Shown here: positions 43,979-52,117 of the stretch, piece after piece
How positions within the stretch are numbered: the first letter of the stretch is position 1
Layout of the letters: each line of letters starts with the position of its first letter
Source of the DNA: JAAYPI01 sp963668615
GTDB lineage: Bacteria > Bacteroidota > Bacteroidia > Bacteroidales > Paludibacteraceae
DNA length: 64,000 bases
Assembly: GCA_963668615.2 (NCBI GenBank)
Contig: CAXXCL010000002.1
Coordinates: forward strand, 186,001 to 250,000
Direction: 5' to 3'
Notes under the pieces: model-generated
What the model was told of the DNA's origin: nothing
The model's input: only the letters and a program-made list of their open reading frames with translations
Databases searched by the model: none
Program-made: the position numbers and the translations under genes

Positions 43979-45178
43979 ATGATGAAACAGTATAATTTTG
44001 ATGAACAAATTGATCGCAGTGGTACTTCTGCATATAAGTTAGAGTTGCTTGATAAAATATTCGGAAGTACCAATGTTATACCACTTTGGGTTGCTGATAT
44101 GGACTTTAAATCACCAGATTTCATTCTTCAAGATATAAAAAACAGGTGTGATTCAGGCGTGTTAGGGTACACTGTGCAAACGTGTAGTTACGCAAATGCC
44201 ATTGTGAAATGGTTGCAAAATAAGCATGACTGGGCTGTCCATCCAAGCCATATAGGATTTGTTCCCGGGGTAGTAACCGGTCTGGCCATTGCAATTAATA
44301 CTTTTACACAAAAAGGAGATAAGGTATTAGTACAGACTCCTGTCTATGGTCCCTTTCTCTCTTTGCCGGTTGGTAATGATAGAGAGTTGGTTATCAATCC
44401 GTTGAAAATCATTCATGATAAAATGGAAATTGATTTTGTCGATTTTGAACAAAAATTGGCATCAGGTGTGCGATTGTTTATCCTTTGCAATCCTCACAAT
44501 CCCGGAGGAAGAATGTGGAGTCGAAAAGATTTAATCAAAATAGCTGAACTTTGCTTGCGGTACAATGTGTTGGTTATTTCGGACGAAATTCATGCCGATA
44601 TGGCTTTATGGGGAGGAACGCATATTCCTTTTGCAATGGTTTCACCGCAGGCTGCAGATAATGTGATAACGTTGATGGCTCCCAGTAAAACGTTTAATAT
44701 TCCCGGTTTAGCAAGTTCTTTTTATGTAGCAAACAATCCGTCGTTAAAAGCGAAATTTCAAAATTCGTTGGATAAGTTGCATTTGAATAGTGGTAATGTT
44801 TTTGCCTATTTTTCCACTGAAATTGCTTATCATAATGGGAAAAACTGGTTGGAGCAAATGTTACACTATGTTGAGCAAAATATTTTATTTGTCGATGATT
44901 TTATTAAACAAAATATTCCTCAGATTAAGGTAATGATTCCGGAAGCATCTTTTTTAGTTTTTTTGGATTGCCGAGATCTCGGTCTTCCTCTAGAGGATAT
45001 AAAAGATTTTATGGTAACAAAGGCTCATTTGGCAATGAATGATGGTGCTTCTTTTGGAAAAGGAGGAGACGGTTTTCAACGCCTAAATGTGGGATGTTCT
45101 CGGGTCGTTCTAGAAAAAGCTATGAATCAATTAAAGGAGGCCATTGATGAACTCAAAAATAAATCTAAATCAATATGA
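43979..45178 (+). CDS. MalY/PatB-type pyridoxal-phosphate C-S lyase or aminotransferase
   Basis: 399 residues (an ATG one codon later is equally plausible). Fold type I PLP enzyme: IPLWVADMDFKSP near the start, LFILCNPHNPGGRMW, VISDEIHADM, and the PLP-lysine (Lys237) in APSKTFNIPGL. This is the MalY/PatB subgroup, whose members cleave cystathionine or cysteine conjugates; some also act as aminotransferases. The downstream ridA overlaps its stop by 4 bases (ATGA). RidA destroys the reactive enamine/imine that PLP lyases release, so the pair makes biochemical sense. Confidence 0.9.
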   Translation: MMKQYNFDEQIDRSGTSAYKLELLDKIFGSTNVIPLWVADMDFKSPDFILQDIKNRCDSGVLGYTVQTCSYANAIVKWLQNKHDWAVHPSHIGFVPGVVTGLAIAINTFTQKGDKVLVQTPVYGPFLSLPVGNDRELVINPLKIIHDKMEIDFVDFEQKLASGVRLFILCNPHNPGGRMWSRKDLIKIAELCLRYNVLVISDEIHADMALWGGTHIPFAMVSPQAADNVITLMAPSKTFNIPGLASSFYVANNPSLKAKFQNSLDKLHLNSGNVFAYFSTEIAYHNGKNWLEQMLHYVEQNILFVDDFIKQNIPQIKVMIPEASFLVFLDCRDLGLPLEDIKDFMVTKAHLAMNDGASFGKGGDGFQRLNVGCSRVVLEKAMNQLKEAIDELKNKSKSI

Positions 45179-45552
45179 AAAAAATTATTTCAACAACTAA
45201 AGCACCTGCTGCTATAGGTCCTTATAGTCAGGCAGTAGAGATAAATGGAACTTTGTATATATCAGGACAAATACCTGTCAATCCTGAAAATGGTAAAGTT
45301 GATTCTTTGGTAATAGAAGGACAAACAAAACAAGTTTTTGAGAATATTTCGGCTATTTTATCTGCTGCCGGATATAGTTTTTCAGATGTTGTGAAAACCA
45401 CTATTTTTATTACCGATATGAGGAATTTTGCAGCTGTAAATGAAATATATAAAAAATATTATACTGAAAATTTCCCCGCTCGTTCAACTGTTGGCGTGAA
45501 GGAACTACCTCTAGGTGTTTTGGTCGAAATGGAAACAATAGCTGTGAAATAG
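45175..45552 (+). CDS. ridA: RidA family enamine/imine deaminase
   Basis: 125 residues, full length for the family. Markers are APAAIGPYSQAVEINGTLYI at the start, SGQIPVNPENGKV, FSDVVKTTIFITDM and FPARSTVGVKELPLGVLVEM near the end, which contains the substrate-binding Arg. RidA hydrolyses 2-aminoacrylate and related imines made by PLP-dependent lyases. It is translationally coupled to the MalY-type gene (4-base overlap), so it probably clears that enzyme's by-product. It converges on the secreted nuclease gene one base away. Confidence 0.95.
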   Translation: MKKIISTTKAPAAIGPYSQAVEINGTLYISGQIPVNPENGKVDSLVIEGQTKQVFENISAILSAAGYSFSDVVKTTIFITDMRNFAAVNEIYKKYYTENFPARSTVGVKELPLGVLVEMETIAVK

Positions 45553-45553
45553 C

Positions 45554-47443
45554 CTATTTTTTAATCAGCTTAAAAATAGCATTTTTAGCTCCTGAAACTC
45601 GAATAATATACAAGCCTGAAGATAAAAATTCGGAAGAGATAATTTGGTAATCGGATTCAGCAGTCGTTTTGAAAATCAATTGCCCAGTTAAAGCTATAAT
45701 TTCTATTTGGCAACTGTTTGCGTTGGTTATTGTTGTGTATTCGTTCGCCGGATTAGGAAAAAGTTTGGGATTATCCGTTATAGGTTCGTATTTGGGTTGA
45801 GTTACCGGAGAAAGTCCTATTATCAATGGGTCGTGGTCTGAGTACCGGTACAAATCAGGTTGGTAATAGCTACTACTGTACTCAAGAGATGATGGTTCGT
45901 CTGTGTTTACGTGCCAGGCCGTAACTCCTGTAATTTGATTATCCATGCTTTGTGAAGCTAAAGCGTAATCCAAGTATCCGGATGCTCCCTGGTAAACATA
46001 GGAGTAAGCTGAATCGGCATGAAAACGTGCTTGTTGGTCTGTTAGTCCACCATTAATCAATGTTATTATCGGATCTTCTTTTCTGTAAGAATTTAAATCT
46101 CCCACAAAGAGAACGTCATTGTCTTCCACGTAGTTTTTCATATACGTGATAAATTCTAACGAGGATTTTGCTTCGCTTGTGCGCATTGCATTGTAGCACC
46201 CTTGACCATCGTTTTGATCTGCGTCGTCTCCATCAGCGGGACAACCACTTTTTGCTTTGTAGTGATTTACGCATACAATAAATTTTTGATTGGAAGATTT
46301 TTCTATGAATCCTTGTGCTTTTTTTCTGTTCCAAGTACTTGAAAAATTGTTATTTGTTATTAGGTTAAGATAGGACTTTACGGTTGTGTTTTTGTAAATG
46401 AAGGCACTTTTTACATAGCTTGTCGTTTTATCTCCTTCGTTAATAAAAGAATATATATTTTCACCACGTAGAGCATTCAATCCGTTAACCAAATTTTGCA
46501 GAGCCACTGATCCCTGCTGAATTTCACAAAGGGCATAAATATCAGCATCAATAGCATTAAGTGCAGCAAGAACTTTTGTTCGTTGTTTATTAAACTCCGT
46601 TTCATTATTGGCTCCATAGCCATCTCCCCAATAAGATGTTTTGAACATCTCAAGATTGGTGAAACAAACTTTTATAGAATAATTACCTATATTCTCGTGT
46701 GTGGTAGTTCGTTCATTTCCGTAAAATTTGACAGTATCAGGTGAATAAATATAATAATCAGAGCCTATTTGGTCAATTATTCCATGTAAATTATTAATAT
46801 GACTGCCAATCCGTCTAGTGCCATTTTTGTCCAAAAAAATGTTATTGCTTGGATAGGTTTCCGAAGATGCATCATCCAGTGTTATTCTATCGGTATAATT
46901 ATTTGTTATAACCTCATTATATTCGTTGCTAAGGGGTAAAGCTACATGGGTAGGAGTATAAAGTCTTGCTGAAGAAAGCGTCAATTCACCATATTTAAAA
47001 AGATTATAATTATTTGTGACGGTAAGGGTTTGGTCAAATTCCAATAACATTCCTTCGTATTGTTCGTACGAATTAAAATCAGTTGGAAAAACAACTTTTG
47101 TAATCGAGACTTTATTATTGGAACTTACTATATGTAAGGAGCTAATATTGCTTATTTGAGTTCTATTGTTAGAATTTTGTAATGTTCCTATTACATTTAT
47201 ACTATCCCCAATATTAACGGAAAGGGAACTGTTTTTAATGAAAATGCCTTTTTTGTCTTGAATAAAAAAACCTCCAATTTGGTTTTCTCCTTGAAATATT
47301 CCGGTCACAATTCCATGTGTTTGGATTGATTGATTCAAGTAGGTAGATGTTTGGTCTCTAATTTCACTAATAGTCAGGGATACTTGTGCAAAACAAACAA
47401 GGACAAGCCCGAAAAAGAATGTGGTGATAATTATACGTTTCAC
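45554..47443 (-). CDS. Secreted ExeM/NucH-like nuclease with type IX secretion C-terminal domain
   Basis: 629 residues from a GTG at 47443, which gives a proper signal peptide (KRIIITTFFFGLVLVCFAQ). The longer frame would overlap the DUF2147 gene. Order: an OB-fold-like nucleic-acid-binding region (about 20-220, TYLNQSIQTHGIVTGIFQ), then an endonuclease/exonuclease/phosphatase domain (about 260-550) with catalytic-type motifs LCEIQQG, VNHYKAKSG, VGDLNSY and YSDHDPLI, then a sorting domain (about 560-629) with LFPNPANEYTTI and SGLYIIRVSG. The last part is the type A signal for type IX secretion. It would digest extracellular DNA for phosphate or nucleosides. Confidence 0.88.
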   Translation of the reverse strand: MKRIIITTFFFGLVLVCFAQVSLTISEIRDQTSTYLNQSIQTHGIVTGIFQGENQIGGFFIQDKKGIFIKNSSLSVNIGDSINVIGTLQNSNNRTQISNISSLHIVSSNNKVSITKVVFPTDFNSYEQYEGMLLEFDQTLTVTNNYNLFKYGELTLSSARLYTPTHVALPLSNEYNEVITNNYTDRITLDDASSETYPSNNIFLDKNGTRRIGSHINNLHGIIDQIGSDYYIYSPDTVKFYGNERTTTHENIGNYSIKVCFTNLEMFKTSYWGDGYGANNETEFNKQRTKVLAALNAIDADIYALCEIQQGSVALQNLVNGLNALRGENIYSFINEGDKTTSYVKSAFIYKNTTVKSYLNLITNNNFSSTWNRKKAQGFIEKSSNQKFIVCVNHYKAKSGCPADGDDADQNDGQGCYNAMRTSEAKSSLEFITYMKNYVEDNDVLFVGDLNSYRKEDPIITLINGGLTDQQARFHADSAYSYVYQGASGYLDYALASQSMDNQITGVTAWHVNTDEPSSLEYSSSYYQPDLYRYSDHDPLIIGLSPVTQPKYEPITDNPKLFPNPANEYTTITNANSCQIEIIALTGQLIFKTTAESDYQIISSEFLSSGLYIIRVSGAKNAIFKLIKK

Positions 47444-47463
47444 TAGCCGATTAGTATTATATA

Positions 47464-47471
47464 CAAAAGTA
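47464..47471 (-). promoter_or_regulatory. -7 promoter box for the secreted nuclease
   Basis: TACTTTTG on the minus strand, an exact match, 20 bases before the GTG start. It faces away from the plus-strand box at 47503. Confidence 0.45.
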
Positions 47472-47502
47472 CGTTTTTTATTTTTTTTCACAATTATTTT
47501 AT

Positions 47503-47510
47503 TATATTTG
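47503..47510 (+). promoter_or_regulatory. -7 promoter box for the DUF2147 gene
   Basis: TATATTTG, an exact match, 24 bases before the ATG at 47535. It lies 31 bases from the oppositely oriented nuclease box, so the two promoters share a compact divergent region. Confidence 0.45.
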
Positions 47511-47534
47511 TAATAGGTAAAAATGTTTTGTCGT

Positions 47535-48005
47535 ATGAAACATCTAATATTGACTTTTTCCCTTTTTCTTTTTCTTGTGTTGCCTATGACGCCACAAGTA
47601 CATAAATTAATGGGAGAATGGATACGAATCTCACCCAAAGGAGAACCTGATGCAATTGTAGAACTTTTTAAGAATGATAAAGGACTTTATGCTTGCAAAA
47701 TACTTGCTGTTTTTGATTATCCGCAAGATGTTCTATGTACCCCCTGTAAAGGAAACTTATATAATCAAAAGATAGTTGGGATGATCTTTATCAATGATTT
47801 GAAAGAGAGAAAAGGAGAATTGGTAAATGGTACAGTCGTTGATGTAAAAACAGGAAAAATATATCATTGCAAAATATCATATAGAAAAGTTGACAATTCT
47901 CTTGTCATGAGGGCTTCTGTAGATCAATCGGGTCGCGTTGGGCAAACGCAGGTTTGGGTAAGATCTTCTGATAAGAAATACAAAAAAACTATTCAAAACG
48001 AATAG
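47535..48005 (+). CDS. DUF2147 family secreted protein
   Basis: 156 residues from the ATG at 47535; an ATG four codons upstream is also in frame but would leave almost no leader after the promoter. The signal peptide (HLILTFSLFLFLVLPMTPQ) is followed by a DUF2147 domain: LMGEWIRISPKGEPDAIVEL, a Cys pair in DVLCTPCKGNLYNQ, and GKIYHCKISYRKVDNSLVMR. It is a small periplasmic or exported beta-barrel-like fold of unknown function. The 3' end overlaps the convergent permease gene by 17 bases. Confidence 0.85.
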   Translation: MKHLILTFSLFLFLVLPMTPQVHKLMGEWIRISPKGEPDAIVELFKNDKGLYACKILAVFDYPQDVLCTPCKGNLYNQKIVGMIFINDLKERKGELVNGTVVDVKTGKIYHCKISYRKVDNSLVMRASVDQSGRVGQTQVWVRSSDKKYKKTIQNE

Positions 48006-49239
48006 ATTTTGCGGGACTTATTTTGGCAATCATGTGCGATGGTCCGAGCAAAATAAGTAAAGAAAATATTCCGGTAAGCAAGTTTAATGCTATCAATGAA
48101 AGAATACTCAAATTGATGGGTACTGTATTCACATAGTAAGTGACAGGGTCCAAGTGAATAATGTGTAAATACTTTTGCAACAGACAGATACTAATTCCTA
48201 GAACGTTCCCCCAGAACATCCCTTTTCCCACTAAAAAGCAAGCCTGATACAAGAAAATTTTACGTATAGACCAATTTTTAGCTCCCATTGCTTTTAATAT
48301 TCCAATCATATTCGTTCGTTCCAAAATGAGAATAAGCAAGCCTGAAATAATACTGAATCCGGCAACTGTAAGCATTAAAATAAGAATAACCCAAACATTC
48401 ATGTTAAGCAACTCAAGCCAACTAAATATTTGCGGTTGTAGTTGTTTGATACTCCTTGTATAGTAAGTGTTTCCGTTTTCTTCAAATCTGTTGGCCGTTT
48501 TTGAAAAAACAGCATCCGTAACTTCATCTAATTTATTGTAGTCATTTACCAAAATTTCGATACCTGTAATCTCATTTTCTTTCCATCCATTAAGTTTTTG
48601 TATATGCTTCATATCTGCAATTACAAACAACTTGTCAAATTCGCTAAAGTTCGAGTTATAGATACCTTTTATATTGAATTTTCGTACCCGTATATCGTCT
48701 TCAATAAAATAGGTTAAGAATTTATCATTCACCTTTAAATGAAGTAAATCAGCAATTTCTTTTGATATGATTACATCGTTAGTGGTAGTGCTATCATTTA
48801 CTTGAAAAACCCCTCCTGCTACTAAATTTTGGGAAAAGAATTTCCAATCAAAATCTTTATCGATACCTTTTATGATAATTCCTTGAAAATCATTTTCCGT
48901 TTTTATAATTCCCGGTTTTGTGCAAAAACGTTGTGTGTGTTTAACTCCATTCGTTTTCTGTATTTCTTTGATTAGAGAAGGGGAAAATATGATTGGAGGA
49001 GTTTCGTAGGTGGTGTTATTGTTTAGGCTCGTTACCTGGATATGAGAACCAAAACCAATGACTTTTTTTTGAACTTCACTCTTGAAACCAATCACAATAG
49101 CCACGGCAACTATCATAACAGCCAGACCCAACGCAATCCCAATTACAGCTATGCGAACAGATGTATCAGACTTCTTTCTGTCATTCTTCGCATTTTTTGT
49201 GAAGTGTATTTTTTTTGCTATGAATAATTCGAAGTTCAT
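47989..49239 (-). CDS. FtsX/LolE-type ABC transporter permease
   Basis: 416 residues with a membrane helix near the N-terminus (VRIAVIGIALGLAVMIVAVA, about 28-47), a large periplasmic domain (about 60-270), and three helices in the C-terminal third (about 275-300, 325-345, 375-395). The FtsX-family signature ILERTNMIGILKAMGAKNW lies near 307-325. It resembles lipoprotein-releasing LolC/LolE permeases, for which a partner ATPase is needed; none is adjacent. In Bacteroidetes such orphan permeases are common and a LolE-like role is likely but not proven. Confidence 0.85.
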   Translation of the reverse strand: MNFELFIAKKIHFTKNAKNDRKKSDTSVRIAVIGIALGLAVMIVAVAIVIGFKSEVQKKVIGFGSHIQVTSLNNNTTYETPPIIFSPSLIKEIQKTNGVKHTQRFCTKPGIIKTENDFQGIIIKGIDKDFDWKFFSQNLVAGGVFQVNDSTTTNDVIISKEIADLLHLKVNDKFLTYFIEDDIRVRKFNIKGIYNSNFSEFDKLFVIADMKHIQKLNGWKENEITGIEILVNDYNKLDEVTDAVFSKTANRFEENGNTYYTRSIKQLQPQIFSWLELLNMNVWVILILMLTVAGFSIISGLLILILERTNMIGILKAMGAKNWSIRKIFLYQACFLVGKGMFWGNVLGISICLLQKYLHIIHLDPVTYYVNTVPINLSILSLIALNLLTGIFSLLILLGPSHMIAKISPAKSIRFE

Positions 49240-49299
49240 GCTGTTAAAGGAGATAAAATAATTGTCTCCTATGTAGTCTTTTAAGGTGATTTTACCTTG

Positions 49300-50499
49300 T
49301 TATTCAGTTCTTCCCGGATATACTTCCAAGGCTTTTTTTAGCACGATAAGTGCTTTTTTCAGTTCTTCTTTTTTGATAACATATGCCAAACGAACCTCAT
49401 TTTTCCCTACATTAGGAGTGGTGTAGAAACCCGAAGCAGGAGCCATCATAATAGTTTGTCCTTCGTATTCGAATTCTTCCAGCAACCATGCACAGAATTT
49501 ATCAGAATCATCAATTGGTAAACGAGCAACGGTGTAAAAAGCACCCATAGGAATAGGGGAATATACTCCCGGAATTCTGTTTAATCCATCTATTAAATAT
49601 TTCCGACGTTCCAAATATTCGTTGTACATTTCCAACATATAGCTCTGGGGGGTATCAATAGATGCTTCAGCAATTAATTGTCCAATAAGGGGTGGACTCA
49701 GTCTTGCTTGGCAAAATTTCATAACGCTTTCTTTTACCGCTTTATTTTTGCAAACCAATGCTCCAACACGTATGCCGCATTCACTGTAACGTTTTGAGAA
49801 AGAATCAAATAGAACGACATTTTGTTCAATCCCTTCCAAATGGAAAGCTGAAATGTAGGGTGCTCCGGTATAACAAAATTCACGATAAACTTCATCAGAA
49901 AAAAGATATAGATCGTATTTTTTAACTAAATCACGAATCTTGTTCATTTCTTCTTGCGTATACAAATATCCCGTCGGATTGTTTGGGTTGCAAATAAGAA
50001 TTCCTTTCGTTTTAGGGGTGATTAGTTCTTCAAATTTTTCAATACTTGGCAAGGCAAAACCTTCTTCTATTGAAGAAATGACGGGCTTAATGATAGCACC
50101 GGCACTAATGGCAAATGCCGTATAGTTAGCATAAGCGGGTTCCGGCACAATGATTTCATCACCCGGTTCTAGACAAGACATAAAAGCAAAATTTACGGCC
50201 TCCGAACCCCCGGTAGTAATTATTATATCCGAAACATCTACATTAATATTGAAACGTTTATAATATTCAACCAACTTTAGTCGCAAAGACTTTATACCAT
50301 CACTTGGACTGTATTCCAAAATTTTTCTATCCACATTTAGTAGGCTGTCCAACGCAATTTCGGGAGTTTGTAAATCCGGTTGTCCGATATTTAAATGATA
50401 AACTTTAATTCCCCTTTCTTTAGCTTGGTCAGAAAGAGGCACTAATTTTCGAATAGGCGATGCTGGCATTAATTGCCCACGTTGTGATGTCTGAGGCAT
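49300..50499 (-). CDS. Class I pyridoxal-phosphate aminotransferase (aspartate-type)
   Basis: 399 residues, fold type I PLP enzyme. Visible features are VYHLNIGQPDLQTPE, ITTGGSEAVNFAFM, ICNPNNPTGYLYT, LFSDEVYREFCY, and the PLP-lysine in DSFSKRYSECGIRVGAL. Length and motifs fit subgroup I-gamma-like aspartate or aromatic aminotransferases. It lies immediately upstream of, and divergent from, the trp operon, which would suit an aromatic aminotransferase, but specificity cannot be read from sequence. A promoter box lies at 50526-50533. Confidence 0.9.
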   Translation of the reverse strand: MPQTSQRGQLMPASPIRKLVPLSDQAKERGIKVYHLNIGQPDLQTPEIALDSLLNVDRKILEYSPSDGIKSLRLKLVEYYKRFNINVDVSDIIITTGGSEAVNFAFMSCLEPGDEIIVPEPAYANYTAFAISAGAIIKPVISSIEEGFALPSIEKFEELITPKTKGILICNPNNPTGYLYTQEEMNKIRDLVKKYDLYLFSDEVYREFCYTGAPYISAFHLEGIEQNVVLFDSFSKRYSECGIRVGALVCKNKAVKESVMKFCQARLSPPLIGQLIAEASIDTPQSYMLEMYNEYLERRKYLIDGLNRIPGVYSPIPMGAFYTVARLPIDDSDKFCAWLLEEFEYEGQTIMMAPASGFYTTPNVGKNEVRLAYVIKKEELKKALIVLKKALEVYPGRTE

Positions 50500-50525
50500 A
50501 TCGTTTTGTCTTTAAATAGAGCCCA

Positions 50526-50554
50526 CAAAGTTAGGATAAAAATGTAATATCAAA
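50526..50554 (-). promoter_or_regulatory. Promoter for the aminotransferase gene
   Basis: TAACTTTG (50526-50533, exact -7 match) on the minus strand with TTTG at 50551-50554; the 17-base spacer is slightly short. Confidence 0.4.
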
Positions 50555-50660
50555 AACTTTGCAACAAAAATAATCTCCGATAAAATAAATGCTACAAAAA
50601 GCCTTTTCTATGATGGTTTACGTGAAAAAATTAACTGCCTTGAAAAAATATTGAAAAATA

Positions 50661-50692
50661 TTTGTCAAATTAAAAAAAAAATATGACTTTTG
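50661..50692 (+). promoter_or_regulatory. Promoter of the trp operon
   Basis: TTTG (50661-50664), a 20-base spacer and GACTTTTG (50685-50692, one mismatch to TAnnTTTG). The expected start near 50697 lies about 25 bases before the trp leader peptide, so the whole attenuator is inside the transcript. Confidence 0.55.
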
Positions 50693-50721
50693 CTCCATAA
50701 TTGTAGCACGAGAAGAAAAAC

Positions 50722-50781
50722 ATGACAAATTTATCATTGAATAATTATTGGTGGTGGCACTTGCAAAACTTTAGTTTGTGA
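50722..50781 (+). CDS. trpL: Tryptophan operon leader peptide
   Basis: A 19-codon open frame, MTNLSLNNYWWWHLQNFSL and stop, with three consecutive Trp codons (50749-50757) about halfway. It begins after a purine-rich stretch (AGAAGAAAAA). It lies between the trp promoter and a terminator-like hairpin, directly before trpB. A run of three UGG codons in a 19-codon frame is strong evidence for a leader peptide that senses charged tRNA-Trp. Its stop codon lies inside the sequence that can pair with the terminator region, as attenuation requires. The gene is too short for routine gene callers. Confidence 0.9.
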   Translation: MTNLSLNNYWWWHLQNFSL

Positions 50782-50857
50782 GTCGCACGCTTATTATTTA
50801 ATGAAATGAAGAATAATATTATAATAAAGCTAAACCCGAAAGGCCTGTCGATCTCAC
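50778..50857 (+). promoter_or_regulatory. trp antiterminator pairing
   Basis: GTGAGTCG (50778-50785), which overlaps the leader stop codon, can pair with CGA-T-CTCAC (50849-50857, one bulged T), the left end and loop of the terminator. A second helix, GCTTATTA (50789-50796) with TAATAAAGC (50822-50830, one bulged A), draws the two segments together. A ribosome stalled on the Trp codons leaves the first segment free, so the terminator is blocked. A ribosome at the stop codon would cover it. Confidence 0.65.
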
Positions 50858-50878
50858 GACAGGCTTTTTTGTTTTTTG
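50843..50878 (+). terminator. trp attenuator terminator
   Basis: Perfect 8-base-pair stem GCCTGTCG (50843-50850) / CGACAGGC (50857-50864) with a 6-base loop, followed by TTTTTTGTTTTTTG. It lies 27 bases or more before the trpB start and about 60 bases after the leader stop. Confidence 0.9.
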
Positions 50879-50904
50879 TCTTAAACGAAATAAATATTAA
50901 AAAT

Positions 50905-52086
50905 ATGAAATACGAAGTTGATACAAAAGGTTATTATGGAACATTTGGAGGTGCTTATGTTCCTGAAATTTTGCAAAAAAGCGTTGCTGATTTGCAAAAG
51001 AAATATTTAGAAATTATGGAGGACGGCGATTTTAAGAAAGAATATAACCAACTTTTAAAAGATTATGTTGGTCGTCCTACTCCATTGTATTTTGCCAATA
51101 GGTTATCGGAAGCCATAGGTGCAAAAGTTTATTTGAAAAGAGAAGATTTGTGCCATACAGGAGCACATAAACTTAACAATGCTTTGGGGCAAATTTTGTT
51201 GGCCAGAAGAATGGGTAAAACACGTATTGTAGCCGAAACCGGAGCCGGACAACATGGAGTGGCAACTGCTACTGTTTGTGCATTAATGAATATGGAATGT
51301 ATTGTTTACATGGGGGAAACCGATGTTAAAAGACAATTTTTGAATGTGCAACGTATGCAAATGTTAGGAGCAACTGTAGTTCCTGTTACTTCTGGAAATA
51401 AAACGTTGAAAGATGCTACCAATGAGGCTATTAGAGACTGGACTTGCAATCCGCGTGATACTTTTTACATCATAGGGTCGGTGGTAGGTCCGCATCCATA
51501 TCCTGACATGGTTGCTCGTTTCCAATCCGTCATTAGTGAAGAAATAAAAAAACAATTGTTAGAACATGAAGGCAAAGATACGCCTGATTATTTGATTGCT
51601 TGTGTTGGTGGAGGTAGCAATGCTGCGGGAACATTTTATCATTATTTGCAAGATGAAAAAGTAAAACTTTTTGCCGCAGAAGCTGCCGGTCTTGGTGTTG
51701 ATACGGAAGAAACAGCTGCAACTATACATTGTGGACGAGAAGGAATTTTGCATGGGAGTAGAACATTGATTATGCAAACTGAAGACGGGCAGGTAATTGA
51801 GCCCTATTCTATTTCTGCCGGACTTGATTACCCAGGTATCGGTCCAATGCATGCTTTTTTGGCAAAAGAAGGTCGTTCGAAAGTTTTTGCCGTAACAGAC
51901 CAAGAAGCTTTAAATGCTGCGTTCCAACTGACTCGTTTGGAAGGTATTATTCCCGCATTAGAAAGTTCCCATGCCTTGGCTGTATTGTCGAAATTCACCT
52001 TTAAGACGACAGACTTGGTTGTTCTTACAGTATCGGGCAGGGGTGATAAGGATATGGATACCTATTGCCAACGTATCAAATTTTAG
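50905..52086 (+). CDS. trpB: Tryptophan synthase beta subunit
   Basis: 393 residues from the ATG at 50905. An in-frame ATG at 50806 would carry 33 extra residues encoded by the attenuator and terminator and is rejected. The PLP-binding Lys89 lies in HTGAHKLNN (84-92), followed by GAGQHGVATATV, the phosphate-binding GGGSNAAG and the catalytic-region SAGLDYPGIGP. TrpB joins indole and serine. It is first in the operon here (B-E-G-D-C-F-A) with trpA last, the usual Bacteroidetes order, so the two synthase subunits are separated by five genes. Confidence 0.97.
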   Translation: MKYEVDTKGYYGTFGGAYVPEILQKSVADLQKKYLEIMEDGDFKKEYNQLLKDYVGRPTPLYFANRLSEAIGAKVYLKREDLCHTGAHKLNNALGQILLARRMGKTRIVAETGAGQHGVATATVCALMNMECIVYMGETDVKRQFLNVQRMQMLGATVVPVTSGNKTLKDATNEAIRDWTCNPRDTFYIIGSVVGPHPYPDMVARFQSVISEEIKKQLLEHEGKDTPDYLIACVGGGSNAAGTFYHYLQDEKVKLFAAEAAGLGVDTEETAATIHCGREGILHGSRTLIMQTEDGQVIEPYSISAGLDYPGIGPMHAFLAKEGRSKVFAVTDQEALNAAFQLTRLEGIIPALESSHALAVLSKFTFKTTDLVVLTVSGRGDKDMDTYCQRIKF

Positions 52087-52117
52087 TCACGAAATACTAA
52101 TTAAAAACCAAATAATT

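Noticed and set aside
47444..47638. 65-residue extension of the secreted nuclease
   Set aside because: It would run through both promoters and into the DUF2147 gene, and would bury the signal peptide.
50806..50904. 33-residue N-terminal extension of trpB starting at the ATG at 50806
   Set aside because: It is encoded by the antiterminator and terminator region; the family start is the ATG at 50905.
51971..52117. 49-residue extension of trpE inside trpB
   Set aside because: It is the shifted reading of trpB coding sequence. The ATG at 52118 gives the normal TrpE start.
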